Positions 6,777-14,891 of a stretch of 17,075 nt of DNA are shown in pieces. Position numbers and translations under genes: made by a program. Each line of letters starts with the position of its first letter. Position 1 is the first letter of the stretch. The DNA is from Flectobacillus sp. (GTDB taxonomy: Bacteria > Bacteroidota > Bacteroidia > Cytophagales > Spirosomataceae): assembly GCA_029865665.1 (NCBI GenBank), contig JARXAV010000236.1:1-17075 (forward strand), in the 5' to 3' direction. Under the pieces are notes generated by a model that was not told the DNA's origin, searched no databases, and saw nothing but the letters and a program-made list of their open reading frames with translations.

Positions 6777-7934
6777 TTAATCCTGACACAATTCAAGGGC
6801 AAATCTTCTGGTTGCTTCATCCGTTGCGATATAATCCTCTAAAGATGGTTGCTGAATAAACGGTAATTTTGCCATACAAGTTTCAATGAGATCAGACATT
6901 TGTAGAAAGCCTACTTTGTCCTTCAAAAAGGCCGCCACAGCAATCTCATTTGCCGCATTCAAAATACATGGCATGTTACCTCCTTTTGCCATTGCATCGA
7001 AAGCTAATTGCAAGTTACGAAATGTTTCTTTATCTGGTTGTTCAAAAGTCAGATTTGGATATTTCATAAAGTCAAAACGTGGAAAATCTGATTTTAGTCT
7101 ATCTGGGAAACCTAACGCAAATTGAATCGGTAATTTCATATCAGGCAATCCCATTTGAGCCTTTATCGACCCATCTTCAAATTGCACAAGCGAATGAATA
7201 ATCGACTGAGGATGTACAACTACTTCTATTTGAGAAGGTTCTACATTGAAAAGCCATTTAGCTTCAATCACCTCAAGCCCTTTGTTCATTAAGCTTGCCG
7301 AATCAATGGTAATCTTAGCACCCATTACCCAGTTGGGGTGTTTGAGGGCTTGAGCTTTGGTTACTCCCAATAATTCTTCTCGTTTTTTTCCACGGAAAGG
7401 CCCACCAGAAGCGGTTAAGATTACTTTTTCAATTGGATTATGGAATTCGCCTACAAGGCATTGGAAGATGGCCGAATGTTCTGAATCGACAGGGTAAATG
7501 TTTACGCCCTTTTCTCTTGCCAAAGCCGTAATCAATTCACCTGCAACCACAAGGGTTTCTTTATTGGCTAAGGCAATGTGTTTACCTGCTTCTATGGCTT
7601 TAATCGTTGGTAACAAGCCTGAATACCCCACCATTGAAGTTAGCACAATGTCGATACTATCCATTTGAACTACTTCTTCCAGTGCTTTCGCCCCCGTGTA
7701 AACCTTAATATCTAGTGGATTTAAGGCATCAAAAACGGTATTGTATAGATTTTCGTTTCCGATAACAACGCAGTTAGGCTTAAACTTACTACTTTGTTCG
7801 ATTAATAAATCGGCATTATTCTGAGCGGTAAGAACCTCTACAATAAATGAGTTTGGATTAGCTTCGATTACCTCAAGGGCTTGCGTGCCTATAGAACCCG
7901 TTGAACCTAATATAGCGATTCGTTTTTGTTGCAT
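6777..7934 (-). CDS. dxr: 1-deoxy-D-xylulose-5-phosphate reductoisomerase (Dxr/IspC)
   Basis: Dxr catalyses the first committed step of the MEP pathway, converting DXP to MEP with NADPH and a divalent metal. It is the fosmidomycin target. The 385-residue protein is full length. Motifs are GSTGSIGTQALEVI at 10-23 (NADPH fold), ALANKETLV at 121-129, VDSEH at 149-153 with metal ligands Asp150 and Glu152, SGGPFRG at 176-182, and the region from HPNWVMGAKITIDS (199-212) through SLMNKGLEVIEA (214-225), holding Asn217, Lys218 and metal ligand Glu221. All catalytic residues expected from E. coli Dxr are present. The rhomboid gene ends 33 bp upstream and rseP begins 74 bp downstream, so these probably form one operon. 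Confidence 0.97.
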   Translation of the reverse strand: MQQKRIAILGSTGSIGTQALEVIEANPNSFIVEVLTAQNNADLLIEQSSKFKPNCVVIGNENLYNTVFDALNPLDIKVYTGAKALEEVVQMDSIDIVLTSMVGYSGLLPTIKAIEAGKHIALANKETLVVAGELITALAREKGVNIYPVDSEHSAIFQCLVGEFHNPIEKVILTASGGPFRGKKREELLGVTKAQALKHPNWVMGAKITIDSASLMNKGLEVIEAKWLFNVEPSQIEVVVHPQSIIHSLVQFEDGSIKAQMGLPDMKLPIQFALGFPDRLKSDFPRFDFMKYPNLTFEQPDKETFRNLQLAFDAMAKGGNMPCILNAANEIAVAAFLKDKVGFLQMSDLIETCMAKLPFIQQPSLEDYIATDEATRRFALELCQD

Positions 7935-7967
7935 AAAATTTTAGTAGTTTGTAAAAACTGCTCGTTG

Positions 7968-8603
7968 CTATTGCCAGTTAATTAATTGGAGAATAAAGAT
8001 GTTCCAGACTTTTGGATAAATAAGTGTGCAGCAAATAACACCCCAAAGTCCTCCGTATAGATGGGCAGAATGATTTACATTGTCCATATTTCGTCGAGAC
8101 ATATAAATCGAATACCAAACATATAAAACTGCAAACAAGATGGCTGGAATTGGAATGATGCCATAAATAAGCATTTTGTTGGTTGGAGCAAATAAAATAC
8201 TCGCAAATACAATGCTCGATACGCCACCAGAAGCTCCTAATGAATTATAACGACTATCTTTTTTGTTTTTTAAATACGATGGAATATCCGAAACGATAAT
8301 ACCCCCTAAATACAGAAGTAGAAAGTATAAATCACCGCTGAGTCCTCCTATTTCCTTAAAGACCACTTCCATAAATTCGCCAAATGAATACAAGGCAAAC
8401 ATATTGAAAAATAAATGCCCATAGTCTGCATGAATAAATCCAGATGTTAGAAAACGCCAATATTCCTGATGTTTACTTACTTGATATGGATTGAGTATTA
8501 ATTTGTCCATTACCTGATAATTTCTCCAAGCATAAAGACTAATTCCTACGGTAATGCAGATGAGTAAGGTCGTTAGGGATAACGATGATAATAATTGTTC
8601 CAT
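7968..8603 (-). CDS. Rhomboid family intramembrane serine protease
   Basis: The 211-residue polytopic protein has about six hydrophobic helices. It carries the rhomboid signatures: WR at 49-50 in the loop before the L1 region, HADYGHLFFNMFALYSFG at 58-75 (oxyanion region His/Asn), GASGG at 123-127 with catalytic Ser125, and HSAHLYGGLWG at 178-188 with catalytic His181. The Ser/His dyad is therefore intact and the protein is predicted active, cutting transmembrane substrates near the outer membrane face. The substrate is unknown. It lies 33 bp upstream of dxr on the same strand. The polyprenyl synthetase gene ends 151 bp upstream, leaving room for a separate promoter. Confidence 0.9.
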   Translation of the reverse strand: MEQLLSSLSLTTLLICITVGISLYAWRNYQVMDKLILNPYQVSKHQEYWRFLTSGFIHADYGHLFFNMFALYSFGEFMEVVFKEIGGLSGDLYFLLLYLGGIIVSDIPSYLKNKKDSRYNSLGASGGVSSIVFASILFAPTNKMLIYGIIPIPAILFAVLYVWYSIYMSRRNMDNVNHSAHLYGGLWGVICCTLIYPKVWNIFILQLINWQ

Positions 8604-8744
8604 TTTTTAGAAAATAAGAGCAGTAAAAGAGTTTTGACTGCTGCCTAATCATTAGCTTAGTTGAACCTACAATAAGATGATGTTAGTGGTTGTATCGTCA
8701 GGTCAAAACCAATAGCTACTTATCCACACAATGCTAGTTTAAAA

Positions 8745-8775
8745 CAAATTTACATTAAACTTCTCTATCTATCAA
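8745..8775 (-). promoter_or_regulatory. Candidate promoter for the rhomboid-dxr-rseP operon
   Basis: On the minus strand, TAAATTTG (8752-8745) matches TAnnTTTG. TTG (8775-8773) lies 20 bases upstream of it, inside the 3' end of the polyprenyl synthetase gene. The leader to the rhomboid start would be about 135 bases. Neither element is strong enough to exclude chance. Confidence 0.35.
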
Positions 8776-9726
8776 CATCGTTGCAAAAGCACGCAATTCA
8801 TTTTTGCGACTATCCTCCACCTTCAACGCATCCAGCAAAGCAAATGCCTTATCGAAATACGCATTGATACGCTGTTGAGCTATTGCTTTAATCTGTAAAC
8901 TATCATAGATAGCGGTAACAGCAGCAACTTTTTCAACAGGGTTAAAGTTGGTTTCCTTTAGCCAATTTTCAAGAGCGATTTTGGTTTCTCCTGTGGCTAA
9001 ATTACGAGCCTCAATAAGCATGAATGTCTTTTTGTTGGCAATAATATCGCCTCCTATTTGCTTTCCAAACTTTTCAGGGTCTCCATAAACGTCCAATAAA
9101 TCATCCATAAGTTGGAATCCTAGCCCGATACTTACCCCAATTTCATAAAGGGCTTCAATCGCTTCTTCGGCTGCTCCCCCAATGATTGCTCCAAGTTCTA
9201 AGGCAAAGCCGAGTAATACCGATGTTTTAAGCTTAATCATTTGGATGTACTCCTCTTCCGAAACCGTTTCAAGCGATTCAAAATTCATATCCAGTTGTTG
9301 CCCTTCACACACTTCTGCGGCTGTTCTATTAAAACGTTTTAACGCCCTTTTCAAAAGATGGTCGTCAATATCCATTAACAGTTCGTATGCTTGAACTAAC
9401 ATCACGTCTCCCGATAAAATGGCAATGTTATCATTCCATTTTTCATGAACGGTTAATTTCCCACGACGCAATGGAGCTTTATCCATAATATCATCGTGCA
9501 TTAACGTGAAATTGTGGAAAACTTCGACTGCCGAGGCTGGTTTAATCGCCTTCTGCCAGTCGTCAGTGAAGAGAGCCGTCGCCATGAGCGTCATGGCAGG
9601 ACGTAAGCGTTTTCCGCCAAGAGCCATTAAATAGCGTAGCGGTTCATATAATTCTACGGGATGAGAGCCGTAGGTTTGCGTTGCAAATTCGTTGGCAAGA
9701 GCCTTTGAAAATTCGTTAAGTGTCAT
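8755..9726 (-). CDS. Polyprenyl diphosphate synthase, probably short-chain (FPP/GGPP type)
   Basis: This trans-isoprenyl diphosphate synthase condenses isopentenyl diphosphate with allylic diphosphates. The 323 residues include GGKRLRP at 37-43 (diphosphate binding), the first aspartate-rich motif DDIMD at 78-82 followed by RRGK, and the second, MDDLLD at 207-212, with GKQIGGDIIANKKT at 221-234. The two-residue insertion in the first motif that marks E. coli IspA is absent. Phe73 lies five residues before the first Asp; an aromatic there is known to limit chain growth, whereas long-chain quinone synthases usually have Ala. A C15-C20 product is thus inferred, not proven. It may feed quinone, carotenoid or undecaprenyl synthesis. 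It is divergent from the exonuclease gene. Confidence 0.9.
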   Translation of the reverse strand: MTLNEFSKALANEFATQTYGSHPVELYEPLRYLMALGGKRLRPAMTLMATALFTDDWQKAIKPASAVEVFHNFTLMHDDIMDKAPLRRGKLTVHEKWNDNIAILSGDVMLVQAYELLMDIDDHLLKRALKRFNRTAAEVCEGQQLDMNFESLETVSEEEYIQMIKLKTSVLLGFALELGAIIGGAAEEAIEALYEIGVSIGLGFQLMDDLLDVYGDPEKFGKQIGGDIIANKKTFMLIEARNLATGETKIALENWLKETNFNPVEKVAAVTAIYDSLQIKAIAQQRINAYFDKAFALLDALKVEDSRKNELRAFATMLIDREV

Positions 9727-9863
9727 AAAATTGCCCGATTCTTAGGTTTTCTAAGCGTTCGAGGAGTGGTTTATTGATTGAATTAATACGGGTAATCAGA
9801 ACGATACAGGAAAGACGTTTACCCTAAAATAACATTCAACACAGCTAAATTGTTATCATTTGC

Positions 9864-9891
9864 CAAAAATAGAAATAAGAAATGAAACCAA
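9864..9891 (-). promoter_or_regulatory. Candidate promoter for the polyprenyl synthetase gene
   Basis: On the minus strand, TATTTTTG (9871-9864) matches TAnnTTTG. TTG (9891-9889) is 17 bases upstream of it. The leader to the start codon at 9726 would be about 130 bases. Confidence 0.45.
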
Positions 9892-9915
9892 CACACGATT
9901 CAATTTTATTTTGGC

Positions 9916-9923
9916 TAACTTTG
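9916..9923 (+). promoter_or_regulatory. Candidate -7 element for the exonuclease gene
   Basis: TAACTTTG followed by CA matches TAnnTTTG exactly and is 33 bases before the ATG at 9957. That distance gives a short leader, as is common in this phylum. The -33 TTTG is not evident. The element is back to back with the minus-strand candidate at 9864-9891. Confidence 0.5.
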
Positions 9924-9956
9924 CACAACTCAGTACCATGAGCCCAAACTATTTTT

Positions 9957-10772
9957 ATGCTTACACATCAACTCAATCTTCGCAAGCCGCTCGCCGTTTT
10001 CGATTTGGAAACCACTGGCGTGAACGTTATTAAAGACCGTATCATTGAAATTAGCATAGCGAAAGCCAATGTTGATGGCACTGTGACTGTCAAAACTCGT
10101 CGTGTCCATCCCGGAATGCCTATTCCACTAGAATCTTCGATGATTCATGGGATTTATGACGAGGATGTCAAAGATGAACCTAACTTCAAGCAAATAGCCA
10201 AATCAATGGCTCAGTTTTTGGACGGATGTGATCTGGCAGGTTTCAATTCAAATCGCTTTGATGTACCAATGTTAGTAGAAGAATTTCTACGGAATGACAT
10301 CGAGTTCGATATGAAAAATCGTCGTTTAGTCGATGCCCAACGCATTTACCATTTAATGGAACCTAGAAGCCTTTCGGCTGCTTACCGTTATTACTGCAAT
10401 AAAGAACTAATTGACGCACACTCGGCTGAGGCAGATACCATTGCAACCTTAGAAGTATTAAATGCTCAAGTAGCTAAGTATGAAACGGTTGCCTTGAAAA
10501 ATGACAAAGGTGAAGAGTACTTCCCTGTGAAGAACGACATGGATGCTTTACATGAACTTACCTCTTCTCGTATGGTTGATTTTGCCCAACGAATGACCTT
10601 TAATAAAGAAGGTGTTGAGGTAATCAATTTTGGTAAACATGCGGGCAAACCAGTAGTGCAAGTATTGAAGGAAGAACCCTCTTATTATGATTGGATGATG
10701 AAGGGCGATTTCCCTTTAGATACCAAACGTAAGCTAACGGAAATAAAATTACGAACTTTCAATAATAGATAA
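9957..10772 (+). CDS. DnaQ-family 3'-5' exonuclease with ExoX-like C-terminal domain
   Basis: Residues about 10-175 form a DEDDh exonuclease domain. FDLETTG at 15-21 carries Asp16 and Glu18, FNSNRFDVPML at 96-106 carries Asp102, and AHSAEAD at 154-160 carries His155 and Asp160. All metal ligands and the general base are present. The C-terminal part (INFGKHAGKPV at 223-233, YYDWMMKGDF at 243-252) resembles the small domain at the end of exodeoxyribonuclease X (pattern GKxxGxP...YxxWxL), thought to help bind DNA. The protein of 271 residues is thus DnaQ-core plus ExoX tail, a layout common in Bacteroidota. A role in DNA repair or mismatch processing is inferred. It is monocistronic by appearance, with 199 bp to nuoK. 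Confidence 0.88.
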   Translation: MLTHQLNLRKPLAVFDLETTGVNVIKDRIIEISIAKANVDGTVTVKTRRVHPGMPIPLESSMIHGIYDEDVKDEPNFKQIAKSMAQFLDGCDLAGFNSNRFDVPMLVEEFLRNDIEFDMKNRRLVDAQRIYHLMEPRSLSAAYRYYCNKELIDAHSAEADTIATLEVLNAQVAKYETVALKNDKGEEYFPVKNDMDALHELTSSRMVDFAQRMTFNKEGVEVINFGKHAGKPVVQVLKEEPSYYDWMMKGDFPLDTKRKLTEIKLRTFNNR

Positions 10773-10817
10773 GTTGTGAAATTATTCCACAAACATAAGT
10801 TTTCAATCAGAAATACT

Positions 10818-10825
10818 TATTTTTG
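10818..10825 (+). promoter_or_regulatory. Candidate -7 element for the nuoKLMN operon
   Basis: TATTTTTG matches TAnnTTTG and is 147 bases before the nuoK start. The -33 region is poor. It is the best -7 match in the 199-bp gap after the exonuclease gene. Confidence 0.4.
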
Positions 10826-10971
10826 CCTGTAGTTATTGCTTTTGGCAGTGGCTTTTTCCCAAATATTATACATTCCATAGAAAAGATGTTTCTATTTTGA
10901 TTTGTTGGTTTGAGAGAATATCCCAATTATCCGAATATCAAGGCTCTCGAATTGAAAACTAGACAAAACTC

Positions 10972-11301
10972 ATGCAACAATTACCTGACGTAATCCGACA
11001 AATTCCCCTAAACAACTATGTATGGTTTAGTGCGGCACTTTTCTGTATCGGCATCATTGGTGTTCTTACCCGCCGAAACGCAATTATCATCTTCATGTCT
11101 GTAGAGTTGATGCTAAATGCTGTGAACTTACTACTAGCTGCATTTTCGTCCTACAAAGCAGACCCTGCTGGTCAAGTGTTCGTATTTTTTATTATGGCAG
11201 TTGCTGCGGCAGAAGTTGCCGTTGGTTTGGCAATTATCGTAATGATTTACCGTAACATTCAGTCTATTGATGTGGGTATTTTGAATAAATTGAAATGGTA
11301 G
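10972..11301 (+). CDS. nuoK: NADH-quinone oxidoreductase subunit K
   Basis: NuoK is a small membrane subunit of respiratory complex I that carries part of the central proton path. The 109 residues show three helices. Two buried glutamates are needed for coupling in E. coli (Glu36 and Glu72); they correspond here to Glu45 in FMSVELMLNAVNLL and Glu81 in AAAEVAVGLAI. The C terminus IQSIDVGILNKLKW is typical of the phylum. The upstream neighbour is an exonuclease, not nuoJ, so this four-gene run begins at an unusual point in the nuo order. nuoL follows after 83 bp. Confidence 0.96.
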   Translation: MQQLPDVIRQIPLNNYVWFSAALFCIGIIGVLTRRNAIIIFMSVELMLNAVNLLLAAFSSYKADPAGQVFVFFIMAVAAAEVAVGLAIIVMIYRNIQSIDVGILNKLKW

Positions 11302-11305
11302 ATCT

Positions 11306-11375
11306 TTAATTTGAGTATTCGATGCTTGTTAGAATCGTCTTTTCAAATTAACACATTTTCAGATTTTCAAATTAA
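11306..11375. repeat. Repeated 9-12-mer in the nuoK-nuoL spacer
   Basis: TTTTCAAATTAA occurs twice (11340-11351 and 11364-11375), 24 bases apart. The complement of its core, TTAATTTGA, occurs at 11306-11314, so the mRNA could pair the first copy with either of the later two. Confidence 0.5.
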
Positions 11376-11384
11376 TAAAGAAAT

Positions 11385-13283
11385 ATGTCATTAATTACAC
11401 TCATTCCTCTTTTTCCACTACTTGGTTTCCTTATTAACGGAATCGGGTTTCGCAAAGTTCCAAACTCGTTAGTGGGCATTATTGGTTCAGCAGCAGCATT
11501 AGCGTCTTTTGCTTGTGCTTTGTCGCTTTTCCTAAATTTTACTGGAACACCTCAACTTGTACACGTATTCGATTGGATTACGGTGGGCAAATTGAATATC
11601 GCCATGTCTTTCCAAATTGACCAACTTTCACTCCTGATGTTGTTAATCATCACAGGTGTTGGTTCTCTTATTCATATTTACTCTGTTGGTTACATGCACC
11701 ACGACGAAGGTTTTGGGAAGTTTTTTGCTTTCTTAAACCTCTTTTTGTTTTTCATGTTGCTTCTTGTAATGGGATCTAACTATGTGGTTATGTTCATTGG
11801 TTGGGAAGGTGTTGGTCTTTGTTCATATCTATTGATTGGTTTTTGGAACAAAAATACCAATTATGGAAATGCTGCTCGCAAAGCCTTCATTATGAACCGT
11901 ATCGGTGACTTAGGCTTTTTGTTAGGTATCTTCTTAATCATTTCTCATTTTGGTTCTGTTGAATATGCAGACATTTTTGGGAAAGTTGCTGAAGGTGGAT
12001 ATATCTCTGGAGATAAAACATTAATGGCGATTACCTTATTGCTTTTTGTAGGAGCAATGGGTAAATCAGCTCAAATTCCATTATACACGTGGTTACCAGA
12101 TGCAATGGCCGGTCCAACGCCTGTATCGGCCCTAATCCACGCTGCAACCATGGTTACAGCAGGTATCTACATGATTATTCGTTCAAATATCATGTATTCA
12201 CTTGCACCAGAAACCTTAGAAATTGTGGCTTGGGTAGGTTTAGCAACTGCTGTATTTGCTGCTTCCATTGGTTTATTCCAAAATGATATCAAAAAGGTAT
12301 TGGCTTATTCAACCGTGTCGCAATTGGGCTATATGTTCATGGGACTTGGGGTGATGGCTTATTCTTCTTCTTTCTTCCATGTAATGACGCACGCTTTCTT
12401 CAAAGCCTTATTATTCTTAGGAGCTGGTTCTGTAATTCATGCAATGTCCGACGAACAAGATATTCGTTCGATGGGAGGCTTGCGTAAGAAGTTGCCAATT
12501 ACCTTCATTACTTTCTTGATTGCTACCATTGCTATTTCGGGTATTCCTCCTTTTTCAGGTTTCTTCTCGAAAGACGAAATTTTAGCTCATGTGTACGAAC
12601 ACAACAAATTGATGTGGGCTTTTGCCTTAATTGGTTCAATCATGACTTCGTTCTATATGTTCCGTTTACTGTTCTTAACATTCTTTGGTGAATTTAGAGG
12701 AACAAAAGAACAAGAGCATCACTTGCACGAGTCTCCGCTAACAATGACTGCTCCTTTAATGATTTTAGCGGTGCTTTCTGCCATTGCTGGATTCTTTAAC
12801 TTGCCTCATATTTTTGGTGGACATGCTGGTTTAGCAGAATTTATGGCTCCATTATTTGCTCATTCTCACGTAGAAACAGCAGAAGTAAGCGAATCAACAG
12901 AAATTATGTTGATGGTTATTTCCGTTGTTGCCGCTCTTGCTTCCGCAATTGTTGCCTATGTTATTTATGTAAGTAAGAAAGCCATTCCAGCAGCAGATGG
13001 TACAGAATCAGGTTTACAAAAAGTGATTTATAACAAATACTATATCGACGAATTATATGATGCTGTATTTGTTAAACCAATTGCCGCTTTATCTAAATTC
13101 TTCTATAGCGTAATCGACTTTTTAGTAATTGACCTGATTGTAGAAGGCGTAGGGAAATTAGTTAAAACCTTATCCGCTGAAGCACGCTTATTGCAAAACG
13201 GAACAACAGGCTTTTATTTATTCGCCATGGTGTTGTCGATTGTCGCTTTATTGGCTTGGGGTTTACAGGGCTTTTTCTTTTAG
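11385..13283 (+). CDS. nuoL: NADH-quinone oxidoreductase subunit L
   Basis: NuoL is the distal antiporter-like proton-pumping subunit of complex I, with the long lateral helix. The protein has 632 residues, close to the usual 610-650. Key charged residues are visible: Glu141 in FIGWEGVGLCSYLLIGFW and Lys227 in VGAMGKSAQIPLYTWLPDAM. They are followed by GPTPVSALIHAATMVTAG at 243-260. The C-terminal part (about 540-632) contains the amphipathic lateral helix region and a final membrane helix ending GLQGFFF. A His-rich loop lies near 445-510, within the range seen in the family. nuoM follows after 88 bp. Confidence 0.97.
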   Translation: MSLITLIPLFPLLGFLINGIGFRKVPNSLVGIIGSAAALASFACALSLFLNFTGTPQLVHVFDWITVGKLNIAMSFQIDQLSLLMLLIITGVGSLIHIYSVGYMHHDEGFGKFFAFLNLFLFFMLLLVMGSNYVVMFIGWEGVGLCSYLLIGFWNKNTNYGNAARKAFIMNRIGDLGFLLGIFLIISHFGSVEYADIFGKVAEGGYISGDKTLMAITLLLFVGAMGKSAQIPLYTWLPDAMAGPTPVSALIHAATMVTAGIYMIIRSNIMYSLAPETLEIVAWVGLATAVFAASIGLFQNDIKKVLAYSTVSQLGYMFMGLGVMAYSSSFFHVMTHAFFKALLFLGAGSVIHAMSDEQDIRSMGGLRKKLPITFITFLIATIAISGIPPFSGFFSKDEILAHVYEHNKLMWAFALIGSIMTSFYMFRLLFLTFFGEFRGTKEQEHHLHESPLTMTAPLMILAVLSAIAGFFNLPHIFGGHAGLAEFMAPLFAHSHVETAEVSESTEIMLMVISVVAALASAIVAYVIYVSKKAIPAADGTESGLQKVIYNKYYIDELYDAVFVKPIAALSKFFYSVIDFLVIDLIVEGVGKLVKTLSAEARLLQNGTTGFYLFAMVLSIVALLAWGLQGFFF

Positions 13284-13335
13284 TCCTTAACTTCCTCCAC
13301 ACGAACGAGTACACGAAGATTTTTATCACATAGCA

Positions 13336-13354
13336 GATTTGAACAGTACAAATC
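13336..13354. repeat. Small inverted repeat in the nuoL-nuoM spacer
   Basis: GATTTG (13336-13341) and CAAATC (13349-13354) form a 6-bp stem with a 7-base loop. It is weak and AT-rich and lies 17 bases before the nuoM start. Confidence 0.3.
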
Positions 13355-13371
13355 CGATTGATCAATAAAAT

Positions 13372-14826
13372 ATGTTAACACTTTCATTAATATTTCTTCC
13401 TATCGTAGCAGGGTTACTGACATTAACCACGAAAGGGGAAAACGCAAAAACGCTCGCATCCATAGCTGCCTTTGCTGAGCTAGTTTTGGGAGGGTATGCT
13501 TATTATACGTTTGTACCTAATGCGACAAGTCAATTTACCTACTCGCATTCATGGATTGCAAACGCTGGCATTAACTTTTCAGTAGGTATTGATGGTATCA
13601 GTTTAATACTGGTAGCACTTACTACGCTAATTGTTCCATTCATTGTTTTATCAACGTTTAATCTACGTTATAAAAACCCATCTGTTTTTTATGCCTTGAT
13701 TTTATTCATGCAAGCAGCATTGGTGGGTGTTTTTACAGCGAAAGATGCGTTTTTATTTTATTTCTTCTTTGAAGCAGCGTTGATTCCTATTTATTTCATC
13801 GCAGCGATTTGGGGAGGCGAAAATCGTATTAAAGTAACATTCAAGTTCTTTGTATATACCCTTTTCGGGTCACTTTTCATGTTGTTAGCGTTGGTGTATT
13901 TATATTTGAAAACACCAGGGGTACATTCTTCTGAAATAACGGCCTTCTATGATTTGGCTAGTTCATTAGATTTGAAAGAGCAAAGCCTATTATTCGGAGC
14001 ATTCTTTATTGCTTTTGCTATCAAAATGCCTTTGTTCCCTTTCCATACATGGCAACCAGATACCTATGTTGAAGCTCCAACAGCAGGAACAATGTTATTG
14101 TCTGGGATTATGTTGAAAATGGGTACTTATGGACTTATTCGTCTATTATTGCCAATCGTCCCACTTGGTGTACAACACTGGGGAATGGTTGCTGTCATTT
14201 TATCGGTAATCGGTATTGTGTACGGTTCAATCATTGCGATTCAACAAAAGGATATGAAACGTTTAATTGCCTATTCTTCATTTGCTCACGTGGGCTTAAT
14301 GGCAGCAGGTATTTTCTCTGGAACATTAGACGGTATTCAAGGAGCATTAATCCAAATGTTAGCACACGGAGTTAACGTGGTTGGGTTGTTTTTTGTCGTA
14401 GAAGTAATTCAACAACGTACGAAATCTCGTGAATTAGAAAGCTTAGGAGGTATTACTCAAACTACTCCTTTCTTGACGGTAACGTTCATTATCTTGATGT
14501 TAGGTTCTGTTGCATTACCATTAACAAATGGTTTCGTTGGAGAGTTTTTATTACTAAAAGGGGTGTACGAATATAATGCTTGGGCTGGTGCTATCGCAGG
14601 TTTGACCATTATCTTAGGAGCTGTTTATATGTTACGTTTGGTACAAAAGTCGATGTTTGGAAATACAACTTCATTGACAGAAGGTTTTACAGACTTGACC
14701 TTTAGTGAAAAAGCAACCTTATTACCTTTGGCCTTTATGGTTATCTGGTTTGGTCTTGCTCCAAACACATTCTTAACAGTATCTGAACCAGCAGTCGCTC
14801 AGTTGTTAACCTTGATTTCTAAATAA
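13372..14826 (+). CDS. nuoM: NADH-quinone oxidoreductase subunit M
   Basis: NuoM is the second antiporter-like subunit of complex I. The 484 residues contain about fourteen membrane helices. Essential residues are recognisable: Glu134 in YFFFEAALIPIYFIAAIWGG (matching E. coli Glu144), Lys218 in FAIKMPLFPFHTWQPDTYVEAP (matching Lys234) and Lys249 in GIMLKMGTYG (matching Lys265). The length and motifs are normal. It lies between nuoL and nuoN in the standard order, with a GC-rich hairpin in the 65-bp gap after it. Confidence 0.97.
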   Translation: MLTLSLIFLPIVAGLLTLTTKGENAKTLASIAAFAELVLGGYAYYTFVPNATSQFTYSHSWIANAGINFSVGIDGISLILVALTTLIVPFIVLSTFNLRYKNPSVFYALILFMQAALVGVFTAKDAFLFYFFFEAALIPIYFIAAIWGGENRIKVTFKFFVYTLFGSLFMLLALVYLYLKTPGVHSSEITAFYDLASSLDLKEQSLLFGAFFIAFAIKMPLFPFHTWQPDTYVEAPTAGTMLLSGIMLKMGTYGLIRLLLPIVPLGVQHWGMVAVILSVIGIVYGSIIAIQQKDMKRLIAYSSFAHVGLMAAGIFSGTLDGIQGALIQMLAHGVNVVGLFFVVEVIQQRTKSRELESLGGITQTTPFLTVTFIILMLGSVALPLTNGFVGEFLLLKGVYEYNAWAGAIAGLTIILGAVYMLRLVQKSMFGNTTSLTEGFTDLTFSEKATLLPLAFMVIWFGLAPNTFLTVSEPAVAQLLTLISK

Positions 14827-14846
14827 GCATTTTCTTTCGTTCAAAT

Positions 14847-14864
14847 ACGCCCTTCATCGGGCGT
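14847..14864 (+). repeat. GC-rich intercistronic hairpin between nuoM and nuoN
   Basis: ACGCCC (14847-14852) and GGGCGT (14859-14864) form a perfect 6-bp stem with a TTCATC loop. There is no T-run after it, so a terminator is unlikely. An RNA-processing or stability element that sets the nuoM/nuoN ratio is a possible role. Confidence 0.5.
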
Positions 14865-14891
14865 TCATAATCAACGAATAACAATACTAAT

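Noticed and set aside
9938..10033. An ATG at 9938 that opens a frame before the exonuclease start
   Set aside because: It is out of frame with the exonuclease, stops after about 31 codons and has no recognisable content. A leader peptide is possible but unsupported.
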